This document shows positions 15,958 to 24,226 of a stretch of DNA of 64,000 nt, one piece after another (the first letter of the stretch is position 1; each line of letters begins with the position of its first letter). This DNA is from DATCLS01 sp036563805 (GTDB lineage: Bacteria > Actinomycetota > Acidimicrobiia > Acidimicrobiales > VFJN01). The position numbers and the translations under genes were made by a program. The DNA lies in contig DATCLS010000096.1 of assembly GCA_036563805.1 (NCBI GenBank), forward strand, positions 34,143 to 98,142, written 5' to 3'. The notes beneath the pieces are model-generated. The model ran no database searches and was not told the origin of the DNA. It saw only the letters and a program-made list of their open reading frames with translations.

Positions 15958-17328
15958 TCAGCCCCGGGCGTTGCCGGTGAACGCCCAGCCGGCCAGGTGG
16001 ACGGAGGGGACGTGCATGGCGCCCTCCCCCTCCCGACCGCCGGCCAGCTGGGCGTCGTCGCCCAGGCCCAGCACGCGGCCGGGGCCGAAGGCGGCGACGA
16101 TCGACTGCGTGTACCGCAGGTTCTGAACGGCGGCCTGGATCTCGCCGCCCTCGACGAGGAACAGGCCGTTCCGGGTGAGGCCGGTCACCACCTGCGTCTT
16201 GGGGTCGAGCACCCGGTTGTACCAGAAGTCGGTGACCAGCAACCCCCGCTCGAGGCCGCCCACGAGCTGCTCCGGCGACCGGTCGCCGCCGCCCAGGAAC
16301 AGATTGGTCGGAAAGCCGCCCACCGCGTCAGCCCCCACGGAGTGGCCGGTCGGCTCGACGCCGGCCAGCCGGGCCGAGCGCCGGTCGTGGGCCAGCCCCA
16401 CCGACACCCCGGCCCGCACGAGGTCGACCCGGCGCTTGGGCGTGCCCTCGAAGTCGAACGACCGGCCCAGGGCCCGGGGGTCGGTGGCGTCGTCCCAGAT
16501 GTCGACCGCATCGTCCCACTGCTGCTCGCCCAGGTGGACGAACGACGTGCCCTCGTGGTGGGCCTTGCCGTTGAAGCCCAGGTAAGCGGGGAACAGCAGG
16601 ACCTCAGCCACCGCCCGGGGCTCGAGCACGACCGGGTAGGTGCCGGGCGGCAGCTCGATCGGCTCGGCGGCGGCGCGGGCGCGGGCCGCGGCCCGGGCCC
16701 CGGCCACGGCCCCGTCGAGGTCGGCGAGCCGGACCGACGTGACCTGGGCGGCCCCGTCGGTCACCTGGCCGTCGGGGCCGACGGCGCGGTGGATGCCGTC
16801 GAGCTCGGCGAGCGAGCTCCGGCCCACCACCCGCTGGCCGGCCGTCGAGGCCAGCGCCACGGTCACGGCCTCGGTCCGACAGTAGCCGGCCGCCTCGCCG
16901 ACCCCTCGGCCGGCGTCGACGAAGGCGGCGACGACCTCGGCCCGCCGGTCCGGGGTGGCGCCGGCGGTGGCGTCGTCCCAGTGCTCGACCGGCGGGACGG
17001 GCTCCGGCGGCGCGAACCCGGGGAAGTCGGGGTCGGCGGGGCGGAGGGCGGCGGCCGCCAGCGCCCGCTCCACCACCCCCGCCAGTCCGTCGGCGTCGGT
17101 GCGGGTCGTCATGGCCCGGGCGACGCGGCCCTCGACCGCCACGGTGACGGTGACGGCCCGGACGTCCTCGGTCACGTTCTGGTGGATGCGGCTGTTGGCG
17201 AACCGGGTCAGCGACGTCGTGCCGACCGCGGCCCGGGCCGCCGCCTCGGCTCCCGGGGCGCAGGCCGCCACCAGCTCGAGCACCCGCTCGCAGGTGGCCT
17301 CCGCCTCGTCCTGTGTGACATCGGACAC
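15958..17328 (-). CDS. tldE: TldE/PmbA family protein
   Basis: A 456-residue homologue of TldE/PmbA, the non-metal subunit of the TldD/TldE protease complex that trims modified peptides and antitoxins. It has the N-terminal SLTRFANSRIHQNVTEDVRAVTVTV and a C-terminal barrel with NRVLDPKTQVVTGLTRNGLFLVEGGEI. It lacks the HExxxH motif, as expected for TldE. The GTG start at 17328 is preceded by GGAGG. Its partner tldD lies 0.9 kb upstream on the same strand, but an antiparallel HAD gene sits between them, which is unusual for this pair. Confidence 0.85.
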   Translation of the reverse strand: MSDVTQDEAEATCERVLELVAACAPGAEAAARAAVGTTSLTRFANSRIHQNVTEDVRAVTVTVAVEGRVARAMTTRTDADGLAGVVERALAAAALRPADPDFPGFAPPEPVPPVEHWDDATAGATPDRRAEVVAAFVDAGRGVGEAAGYCRTEAVTVALASTAGQRVVGRSSLAELDGIHRAVGPDGQVTDGAAQVTSVRLADLDGAVAGARAAARARAAAEPIELPPGTYPVVLEPRAVAEVLLFPAYLGFNGKAHHEGTSFVHLGEQQWDDAVDIWDDATDPRALGRSFDFEGTPKRRVDLVRAGVSVGLAHDRRSARLAGVEPTGHSVGADAVGGFPTNLFLGGGDRSPEQLVGGLERGLLVTDFWYNRVLDPKTQVVTGLTRNGLFLVEGGEIQAAVQNLRYTQSIVAAFGPGRVLGLGDDAQLAGGREGEGAMHVPSVHLAGWAFTGNARG

Positions 17329-17381
17329 GCTCAACCTCCCGGGTCGGCGCAAAATCGCTCCGATTGGGCCATCGTGGATGG

Positions 17382-18128
17382 GTGACCGAGCCCCGCAACC
17401 CCACCGCTGGCATCGAGGTCGTCGCCTTCGACGGCGACGACACGCTGTGGCACAGCGAGAGCCACTTCGTCGACGCCCACGAGCGGTACTGCGCGCTCAT
17501 CGCCCCCTACGTGAACGGCGACGCCGCCCTGCTCGACGAGCGGGTCATCGCCACGGAGCGGGCCAACCTGTCGCTGTACGGCTACGGGGTCAAGGCGTTC
17601 ACCCTGTCGCTGATCGAGACCGCCATCGACGTCACCGGCGGGCGGGTGACCAGCCGCGAGATCGCCGCGATCCTCGACTTGGGCAAAGGGCTGCTCAAGC
17701 ACCCGGTCGAGCTGCTCAACGGCGTGGCCGAGGTCATCGACGAGCTCGACCGCGCCGGCCACCGCCTGATCCTCGTGACCAAGGGCGACCTGTTCCACCA
17801 GGAGGCCAAGCTGGCCGGCTCCGGCCTGGCCGACCGGTTCGCCCAGGTCGAGATCGTGTCGGAGAAGGACGTCGACACCTACCGGCGCATCATCGACCGC
17901 ACCGGGGTTCCGCCCGAGCGGTTCCTGATGATCGGCAACTCGGTGCGCTCCGACGTGCTGCCGGTGGTCGAGCTCGGCGGCCACGCCGTCCACCTGCCCT
18001 ACACCTACACGTGGGCCCACGAGGAGGTGGCCGGCGCCAACGGCGAGACCCACGGCTACCACGAGCTGCGCTCGATCCGCGAGCTGCCGGCGCTGGTGGC
18101 CCGGCTGAACGGGGGCGTGCCGGCCTGA
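17382..18128 (+). CDS. HAD-superfamily hydrolase
   Basis: A 248-residue phosphatase-like protein. Motif I is DGDDTLW (about residues 15-21), with the nucleophile at the first Asp and the acid/base at the third position. Motif II is LVTKGD, motif III the Lys in SEKDVDTY, and motif IV GNSVRSDV. The cap inserted after motif I is helical, as in phosphoglycolate-phosphatase-like members. The GTG start at 17382 gives the usual spacing to motif I. It is encoded between and antiparallel to tldE and tldD. A link to TldDE is not known. Confidence 0.87.
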   Translation: MTEPRNPTAGIEVVAFDGDDTLWHSESHFVDAHERYCALIAPYVNGDAALLDERVIATERANLSLYGYGVKAFTLSLIETAIDVTGGRVTSREIAAILDLGKGLLKHPVELLNGVAEVIDELDRAGHRLILVTKGDLFHQEAKLAGSGLADRFAQVEIVSEKDVDTYRRIIDRTGVPPERFLMIGNSVRSDVLPVVELGGHAVHLPYTYTWAHEEVAGANGETHGYHELRSIRELPALVARLNGGVPA

Positions 18129-18207
18129 CGGGGGCCTTCCCGGCCGGGACCCGCCCGACGGGCGCCCGCCCGACGAGCGCCTGCGGCGCCCGCCGGCGCG
18201 GCCCGGC

Positions 18208-19659
18208 TCACCGCACGCCCACCCGCACGTCGCGAAACCGGCACGGGGCGGCGTGGTGGCCGGTGTGGCCGATCTGGAGGGGCTGGCCCTTGCCGCAGTG
18301 GGGGATGCCCCACACGGTCCATTCGCCGGGCGGCGCGCCGGGACCCCCGCCCACCGCGTCGAGCGATGCCCAGAACGTGGGGCCGATGCCCGTGTAGGTC
18401 GGGTTCTTGACCATCCGGCCGAGCCGGCCGTCCTTGATCTCCCAGCCGATCTCACAGCCGAACTGGAAGTTCAGCCGGCGGTCGTCGATCGACCACGACC
18501 GGTTGGTCTGCATGAAGATGCCCTCGTCGGTGTCGGCGATGATCTCCTCCAGCGTCGACTCGCCGGGCAGCAGGCCCACGTTGGTCATCCGCACCATGGG
18601 CAGCCGCGCCGGCCCGTCGGCCCGGACCATGCCGCCCGACTCGAGCCCCACCAGCGGCGCCGAGTCGCGGCCTGACAGCACGCCGACCCAGACGCCGTCG
18701 CGCACGATGTCCACAGCCTGGGCGGGGACGCCCTCGTCGTCGTAGCCGAAGCTGCCCATGGCGCCGGGGAGCGTGGCGTCAGCGGTGATCTGCATGAGCT
18801 CGCTGCCGTAGCGGAGGTCGCCCAGCCGAGCCGGGTCGAGCCACGACGTGCCGGCGAACGCCGCCTCCCACCCGAGGATCCGGTCGAGCTCGACGGCGTG
18901 GCCGACCGACTCGTGGATCTGCAGCGCCACCTGGTCGGCGTCGAGGACCACGGTCGTTGTGCCCTCGGGGCACGGCGGCGCCGACAGCAGGGCCACCGCC
19001 TGCTCGGCCATGCGGGCCGCGTTGGTGACCAGGTCGAAGCTGCGCACCAGCTCCCACCCCTGGGTGCCGTGCTGTCCCCGCAGCCCCGGCCAGGAGCGGC
19101 GCTGGGTCTCCCCGTCGCCGATGGCCGTGGCCTCGACCACGGCGCCGCACTCGACGAGCCGCTGGTGGATGTGGCTGCCCTCGCTGGACGCGAACCACTT
19201 GTCGGTGTCCCACACCCGGTAGGAGGCGTGGGCCAGCGGGACGCCGGCCTCGTTGGCCGCGCCGGTGGCCGCGAGCAGCAGATCGGCCTTCTCGGCCAGG
19301 GTCACGTCGTCGAGCGGGTGCTCGTGCCAGCCCGACGACCAGTCGGCCTGGACGGCGGGCGCCGGGGACAGCTCGAGCGGCGGGCCGGACACCCGTGCCG
19401 AGGCCCGGGCCACGGCCGCCGCCCCCTCCCCCGCCCGGCGGGCCGCGGCGTCGGTGAGGTCGAGCGTCGCCTGGAACCCCCACGACGAGCCGATCAGGGC
19501 CCGCACCCCGATGCCGGCCGTCTCGGTCTGGGTGAGGTCCTCGACGACCCGGTTGCGGGCGTCCATCGTCTCGTGGCGGATGACCATCACCCGGGCGTCC
19601 GCGTAGCGGGCGCCGGCGGCGAGCGCCGCCTCCACGGCGGCGGTGGCGAGATCGTGCAT
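18208..19659 (-). CDS. tldD: TldD family zinc metalloprotease
   Basis: A 483-residue metallopeptidase subunit. The zinc motif HESVGH (His249, Glu250, His254) and a downstream Cys in HCGKGQP fit the TldD active site. The N-terminal TMDARNRVVEDLTQTETAGIGVR and the barrel GSFGYDDEGVPAQ also match the family. With TldE it would degrade unfolded or modified peptides. A minus-strand TACGGT at 19669-19674 sits 9 bp before the ATG, indicating a leaderless transcript. The 79-bp gap to the converging HAD gene holds only GC-rich sequence. Confidence 0.92.
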   Translation of the reverse strand: MHDLATAAVEAALAAGARYADARVMVIRHETMDARNRVVEDLTQTETAGIGVRALIGSSWGFQATLDLTDAAARRAGEGAAAVARASARVSGPPLELSPAPAVQADWSSGWHEHPLDDVTLAEKADLLLAATGAANEAGVPLAHASYRVWDTDKWFASSEGSHIHQRLVECGAVVEATAIGDGETQRRSWPGLRGQHGTQGWELVRSFDLVTNAARMAEQAVALLSAPPCPEGTTTVVLDADQVALQIHESVGHAVELDRILGWEAAFAGTSWLDPARLGDLRYGSELMQITADATLPGAMGSFGYDDEGVPAQAVDIVRDGVWVGVLSGRDSAPLVGLESGGMVRADGPARLPMVRMTNVGLLPGESTLEEIIADTDEGIFMQTNRSWSIDDRRLNFQFGCEIGWEIKDGRLGRMVKNPTYTGIGPTFWASLDAVGGGPGAPPGEWTVWGIPHCGKGQPLQIGHTGHHAAPCRFRDVRVGVR

Positions 19660-19748
19660 CGCCGCCCGACCGTAGCGGCGGGGTGCCCGCGAGGGGGCGG
19701 ACCGGCCGTGGCATGATCGCCGCTCCGTTCGCGGCTCCAGGGGGGACC

Positions 19749-20009
19749 ATGGACAAGCTGGCCGAGGCCCGCAAGAAGCTCGACGACGAGTTCGGTCAGG
19801 TGCGGCGCACGCTCGGGAAGGTCCGCGAGGCGCTGGAGCGGGTCGAGGAGGCCGGGCCCGAAGACGACCTCCACGGCCTGCTCGAGGACCTCGAGGACAC
19901 GGTCAAGGCGGTCCGCACCGGCGGCGTGCTCGGCTCGGGCGCCAACGGCCACCGTCGGGCCCGGAAGGCCTACCTCGAGCTGAAGGAGCAGCTGCGAATC
20001 GCCGACTGA
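19749..20009 (+). CDS. Small coiled-coil-like hypothetical protein
   Basis: An 86-residue charged protein. Residues 1-55 are rich in Lys, Glu, Leu and Val with heptad-like spacing (KLAEARKKLDDEFGQVRRTLGKVREALERVEEA), suggesting a coiled coil. A Gly-rich turn and a short basic helix follow. I recognise no family. The ATG has GGGGGGAC 2-8 bp upstream. It converges on an SDR gene 29 bp away. Confidence 0.65.
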   Translation: MDKLAEARKKLDDEFGQVRRTLGKVREALERVEEAGPEDDLHGLLEDLEDTVKAVRTGGVLGSGANGHRRARKAYLELKEQLRIAD

Positions 20010-20038
20010 CGGCCCCGGGGGGCCGGCCGGCGTCGGGG

Positions 20039-20803
20039 TCAGAGGGTGCGGCCGGCGTCGACGGCCAGGGTCTGGCCGGTGACCGGACGCGACAGGTCGG
20101 AGGCCAGGAACAGCACCGAGCGGGCCACGTCGGCCGGCCGAGGCAGGTAGCCGAGGCTGGTCTCGGCCACCAGCTCGCGGTACAGCGCCTCGGGCGTCGA
20201 CCCCCGCTCCGCGGCCCGGGCCCGCAGGCGGGCCTTGACCACCGGCCCCCACACGGCGCCGGGCAGCACGCCGTTGACCCGGACGCCCAGGGGCCCGGCG
20301 TCGGCGGCCAGCGCCCGGGTGGCAGCCGCCAGGGCGGCGCGGGCCACGGCGTGGGCGCCCCGGCCCGGACCGTCGCCGGCCGCCGGGACGTCGAGCAGCA
20401 CGACGCGCCCGCCGTCGCGCTCGGCCAACGCCGGCAGCGCGGCCCGGCTGACCTGGAGCATGCCCCACAGGTTGGTGTCCATGACCCGGCGCCATTCGTC
20501 GAGGTCGTCGGCCACGGGCTCCAGCCCGGCACCGGCATAGGCGACCAGGACGTCGACCCGGTCGAACGCCTCGACCGCCACCTTCACGATGCGCTCGCAG
20601 CTCTCGGGGTCGCCGGGGTCGAGACCCACGGCCTCGGCGCACCGGCCCAGCGCCCGAACCTCGCCGGCCACCACCAGCGCCTGCTCCTCCCGGGGCGCGC
20701 CGAGCACGAGGTCGGCTCCCTCCCGGGCGAGGTGCAGCGCGATCTCGCGGCCGAGACCGGGCCCCGCGCCGGCGATGATCGCGACTCGTCCGTCGAGCAG
20801 CAC
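20039..20803 (-). CDS. SDR-fold protein with degenerate active site
   Basis: A 254-residue SDR-fold protein. The cofactor loop GAGPGLGRE (residues about 12-20) and the structural Asn111 are intact. The catalytic tetrad is not: NAG reads AYAG, the Ser position is in LLDVP, and the usual YxxxK reads H151-AVA-R155. The fold and C-terminal VTGQTLAVDAG are otherwise normal. It may bind a nucleotide or acyl-CoA without dehydrogenase activity, or use other residues. GGAGGACGC precedes the GTG start and a TAGTAT -10 lies 27 bp upstream. It is divergent from the CMD gene. Confidence 0.82.
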   Translation of the reverse strand: MLLDGRVAIIAGAGPGLGREIALHLAREGADLVLGAPREEQALVVAGEVRALGRCAEAVGLDPGDPESCERIVKVAVEAFDRVDVLVAYAGAGLEPVADDLDEWRRVMDTNLWGMLQVSRAALPALAERDGGRVVLLDVPAAGDGPGRGAHAVARAALAAATRALAADAGPLGVRVNGVLPGAVWGPVVKARLRARAAERGSTPEALYRELVAETSLGYLPRPADVARSVLFLASDLSRPVTGQTLAVDAGRTL

Positions 20804-20897
20804 GCGTCCTCCGTACGCAACGTGACAGCGATACTACTTACCGCGTCAGCGCCTTACAGAGCGTGAGCGGGCGTCCCGGACGTCGTAAGGTCCAGGC

Positions 20898-21581
20898 ATG
20901 CGTGTACACGAATGTTCACGAGCGCCGCGGCCGTCCGGGCCCCGCATCCCGCCCCTGCCCGAGGGCGAGCGCGACGCCCGCGCCCGTGAGCTGCTGGCCG
21001 GCGTGGCGGTCACCGGGCCGACGACCAACATCTTCACCACGCTCGTCCGCCACCCGGGCCTGTTCCGCCACTGGCTGCCGTTCGGCGGCAAGCTCCTGGC
21101 CGGCAAGCTGCCGGTGCGGGACCGCGAGCTGCTGATCCTGCGGACCTCCTGGCTGTGCCAGTCGGAGTACGAGTGGGGCCAGCACGCCCCGCTGGGCCGC
21201 CGGGCCGGGCTGAGCGACGACGACCTGGCCCGGATCGTGGCCGGCCCCGACGCCCCGGGCTGGGCACCGGCCGACGCCGCGCTGCTGCGGGCCGCCGACG
21301 AGCTGCACGCCGACGCCTGCATCACCGATGCCACCTGGGCGGCACTGGCCGAGCGCTACGACGAGGCCCAGCTCATCGAGGTCCCGATGCTGGTCGGCCA
21401 TTACCACATGGTGGCGTTCGCGCTGAACTCGCTGGGCGTGCAGCTCGAGCCGGGCGTCACCGGGTTCGGCGAGGTCGCCGAGGCGGCGGCCGCCGAGCTC
21501 GGGGACGCCCCCGACGCCGACACCGGCGACGCCCCCGAAGCCGACACCGGCGACGCCCCCGACCGCAAGGAGGCCCGGTGA
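20898..21581 (+). CDS. Carboxymuconolactone decarboxylase-family (CMD/AhpD fold) protein
   Basis: A 227-residue CMD-fold protein. The core (about residues 45-190) has FRHWLPFGGKLLAGKLPVRDRELLILRTSWLCQSEYEWGQHAPLGRRAGLSDDD, the hallmark of this family. Only one Cys is in the active region, so the CxxC of AhpD is absent. The C-terminus carries an imperfect GDAPDADT repeat unit about three times. The start is the ATG at 20898 with TAAGGT at 20886-20891, predicted leaderless. The GTGA overlap with the next SDR gene shows coupling. It may act on an acyl or lactone intermediate. Confidence 0.83.
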   Translation: MRVHECSRAPRPSGPRIPPLPEGERDARARELLAGVAVTGPTTNIFTTLVRHPGLFRHWLPFGGKLLAGKLPVRDRELLILRTSWLCQSEYEWGQHAPLGRRAGLSDDDLARIVAGPDAPGWAPADAALLRAADELHADACITDATWAALAERYDEAQLIEVPMLVGHYHMVAFALNSLGVQLEPGVTGFGEVAEAAAAELGDAPDADTGDAPEADTGDAPDRKEAR

Positions 21582-22357
21582 GCGGGCGCCTGGCCGGCCG
21601 CACCGTCCTCGTGGTGGGCGCCGGCACCCAGCCCTCGGCCGCGCCCGACGCCCCGGTGGGCAACGGCCGCGCCATCGCCGTGCTCGCCGCCCGCGAGGGG
21701 GCGACGGTGGTGTGCGCCGACCGCGACGAGTCGGCGGCCGCCGAGACCGTCTCGCTCATCGCCGCCGAGGGCGGCACGGCCACCACCGTGGTCGGCGACG
21801 TGACGTCGGCCGACGCCTGCGCCGCCATCGTGGCCGCGGCCGTGGAGGTCGCCGGCGACGCCGGCCTGGGCGGCGTCGTGCTGAACGTCGGCACCGGGCG
21901 GGGCCGGGGCGTGGCCGGGACGACCGCCGAGGACTGGGACACGACGTTCGCGGTCAACCTCCGCAGCCACTTCCTCGTGACCCGGGAGGCGCTCGACCAC
22001 ATGGCCGAGGGGGCGTCGTTCCTGTACATCGGCTCGGTCGCCGGGCTGCGGCCGGGCAGCCGGATCCCGGCCTACGACGCCTCCAAGGCCGGCCTGGCCG
22101 GGCTGTGCCGGCACGTGGCCCTGGAGGCGGCCCGGCGGGGCGTGCGGGCGAACGTGCTGGCCCCGGGGCTCATCGACACGCCGCTGGGCCGGCTCGCCAC
22201 CGCCGGGCGGCCGTCCCGGGCCCGGACCCCCGTCCCGCTGGGCCGGCAGGGCACGGCCTGGGAGGTGGCGTCGGTGGCCGTGTTCCTGCTGTCGGAAGAG
22301 GCCAGCTACGTGACCGGGCAGGTCCTGGCCGTCGACGGCGGCCTGAGCAGCATGTGA
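21578..22357 (+). CDS. Short-chain dehydrogenase/reductase
   Basis: A 259-residue SDR with a complete catalytic set: Ser in IGSVAG and YDASK. The glycine-rich loop is unusually long, GAGTQPSAAPDAPVGNGRA, with about eight residues inserted relative to the normal TGxxxGIG. The NAG equivalent reads LNVGTG. The C-terminal VTGQVLAVDGG is canonical. AAGGAGG lies 6 bp before the GTG, which overlaps the CMD stop. It probably oxidises or reduces the substrate of the coupled CMD protein; the substrate is unknown. Confidence 0.86.
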   Translation: MSGRLAGRTVLVVGAGTQPSAAPDAPVGNGRAIAVLAAREGATVVCADRDESAAAETVSLIAAEGGTATTVVGDVTSADACAAIVAAAVEVAGDAGLGGVVLNVGTGRGRGVAGTTAEDWDTTFAVNLRSHFLVTREALDHMAEGASFLYIGSVAGLRPGSRIPAYDASKAGLAGLCRHVALEAARRGVRANVLAPGLIDTPLGRLATAGRPSRARTPVPLGRQGTAWEVASVAVFLLSEEASYVTGQVLAVDGGLSSM

Positions 22358-22456
22358 CCGGCGGCGGGCGCCGGCACGGCCGGCGTCCGCTCGACCGTCG
22401 CCCTGGACAGCCGCTCCGACACGGACGGCGTCGGGGCCCGCCGCGCGGCGGACCCG

Positions 22457-23398
22457 CTACGGCTGCACGAGCGGGGCCACCTCGGCCCCGAAGACCCGGA
22501 TCTGGTCGTACAGCTCGTGGGCGTCGCGGCTGCGGAACGCCACCTGGATCTGATTTACCCCGAACCCAGCCAGCACCCGCAGGAACCCGGCGACCTGCTC
22601 GGGCGAGCCGGTGACGGCCCGGCCGATGTCCCACGTCGGCTCGCCCACGTACAGCGGCCCCGACAGGCCCCCGATGGTGAACGGCTCGTCGGCCCGGCCC
22701 GCCTTCTCCCGCAGCTCGCGGATCAGGGCGATCGCCGCCGACATGCCGCCCTCGGGCGGCCCCTCGGGCAGCCACCCGTCGCCCTTCTCGGCCGCCCGGC
22801 GGATGGCCGCCCGCGACGACCCGCCCACCCAGATGGGCATGCGCTCCTGCACCGGCCGCGGCGCCACCCCCATCTCGCGGTACGACCAGTACCGCCCCTC
22901 GTGGGACGAGTACTCGTCGGCGAAGGCGGCCCGCAGGGCGTCGAGCGCCTCGTCGAGCATCTCGCCCCGCCGCTCGTAGTCGACGCCCAGCGCCGCGAAC
23001 TCGCCCTCGACCTGCCCGGCCCCGACGCCGAGGATGGCCCGGCCGCCCGACAGCACGTCGAGGGTCGCCCACTGCTTGGCCACCCGCAGGGGGTGCGAGA
23101 ACGGCAGCACGTAGACGTGGCTGAGCAGCCGGATGCGGGCCGTGACCGCGGCCAGGTAGGACAGCGTGGCCGTGCAGTCCCACCAGGTGGTGCCCAGCGC
23201 GCCGGCGTGGTCCTTGGGGATGGCGGCGTGGTCAGAGGCGGCCAGGTAGCAGAACCCGGCGTGGTCGGCGATGCGGGCCAGATCGACCAGCTCCGCGAGG
23301 CCCGCGGACGCCTCCCAGCCCTCCGCGAACATGTGCGACTGCGCCTGGATGGGTAACTGCATGCCGAAGGCGACCTGACCCTCTGGCACGATGCGCAC
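22457..23398 (-). CDS. LLM-class F420-dependent oxidoreductase
   Basis: A 313-residue luciferase-like enzyme. It begins with the FGMQLPIQAQS strand, then HVYVLPFSHPLRVAKQWATLDVLSGGRAILGVGAGQVEGEFAALG, the phosphate-binding core of F420-type LLM enzymes. MPIWVGGSSRAAIRRAAEKGDGWLP is the typical later motif. The GTG at 23398 is chosen because GAGGAGG lies 5 bp upstream; a longer in-frame version from 23458 lacks a site. It converges on the SDR gene. Substrate unknown. Confidence 0.86.
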   Translation of the reverse strand: MRIVPEGQVAFGMQLPIQAQSHMFAEGWEASAGLAELVDLARIADHAGFCYLAASDHAAIPKDHAGALGTTWWDCTATLSYLAAVTARIRLLSHVYVLPFSHPLRVAKQWATLDVLSGGRAILGVGAGQVEGEFAALGVDYERRGEMLDEALDALRAAFADEYSSHEGRYWSYREMGVAPRPVQERMPIWVGGSSRAAIRRAAEKGDGWLPEGPPEGGMSAAIALIRELREKAGRADEPFTIGGLSGPLYVGEPTWDIGRAVTGSPEQVAGFLRVLAGFGVNQIQVAFRSRDAHELYDQIRVFGAEVAPLVQP

Positions 23399-23496
23399 GT
23401 TGCCTCCTCGGCCTTCCCCGGCGGCCTGGAATCCTGGCGCAATTTCGCATACCGCCAAGCTCCCTCACAAACCGTAGGGGTTCGTGCGGGTTTTCG

Positions 23497-24192
23497 TCAC
23501 GCAGCCGGCGGCTTCTGCCCCGTGACGCCCCAGTAGACGTGCCGGGCCATGGCGGTGCGGGCGGCGTCGATGTCGATGCCCCACGCCTCGAAGCCGGAGT
23601 GGTGGGCGGCCACGTTGGCGAGCATCGTGACCATGACCCCGGCGTCCGCCGTGGCGTCGACGTTGAGGTTGCGGCCCTCGGCCTGGAACCCCTCGGTGAC
23701 GCGGGCCAGCTCGACCGTCACGGCGTTGAGCAGCCGGACGCGGATCGTGCGGAAGCGCCGGTCGCCCTCGTTGGTCGCCAGGTCGACGACCCGCAGCACG
23801 GGCCGGTGCCGATCCCAGAAGGCGAAGAAGGCGTCGCACAGCTGGAGGGCGGTCTGGTAGCCGGCCTTGCCCCGCCAGGTGCCCTCCTTGACGATCCGGA
23901 CCAGCTCGGCGCCGTCCTCCGACATCTGCTCGGCCAGCACCAGGATCGCCGCCTCGACGTCCGCGAAGTACTGGTAGAACGTCGCCGGCGAGGTCCCGGC
24001 CTCGCGGGCGATGTCGATGACCTTCAGGTCGCGGTACGACGTCGTGCGCAGCATCTCGGCGGTGCGATCCAGCAGTCGCTGCCGCGTCGCCCGGCCCCGC
24101 CGGCCGGGCACTCGGCCGTCCGAGGCCCGGAGCCCCTCCCCATCGGGATCCGCCGTCTGCTCGCGCTGCTCGAGGGAAGCTCGGTCAGCCAC
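23497..24192 (-). CDS. TetR-family transcriptional regulator
   Basis: A 231-residue repressor. A 30-residue charged N-terminal extension precedes the HTH domain, with RQRLLDRTAEMLR and the recognition region IAREAGTSPATFYQYFADVEAAI (about residues 60-82). The C-terminal ligand domain is Ala/Val-rich. The GTG at 24192 has TACCCT 6 bp upstream (leaderless). A CTGATG-N3-CATCAG dyad lies just above that -10, which suggests autoregulation. Sequence resemblance to KstR or KstR2 is not evident. It could control the adjacent isochorismatase-like gene or LLM gene. Confidence 0.85.
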   Translation of the reverse strand: MADRASLEQREQTADPDGEGLRASDGRVPGRRGRATRQRLLDRTAEMLRTTSYRDLKVIDIAREAGTSPATFYQYFADVEAAILVLAEQMSEDGAELVRIVKEGTWRGKAGYQTALQLCDAFFAFWDRHRPVLRVVDLATNEGDRRFRTIRVRLLNAVTVELARVTEGFQAEGRNLNVDATADAGVMVTMLANVAAHHSGFEAWGIDIDAARTAMARHVYWGVTGQKPPAA

Positions 24193-24211
24193 TGCGCAAG
24201 GGTATCGATCG

Positions 24212-24226
24212 CTGATGTTCCATCAG
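24212..24226 (-). promoter_or_regulatory. Dyad CTGATG-TTC-CATCAG upstream of tetR
   Basis: A perfect 6-3-6 inverted repeat 7 bp upstream of the TACCCT -10 (24,199-24,204) of the leaderless tetR gene. It overlaps the stop codon of the preceding gene. Likely autoregulatory operator. Confidence 0.55.

Noticed and set aside
23497..24192. TetR protein as the KstR regulator of the 9514 box
   Set aside because: Its recognition helix and flanking sequence do not resemble KstR or KstR2 as I know them, and its own upstream dyad is different.
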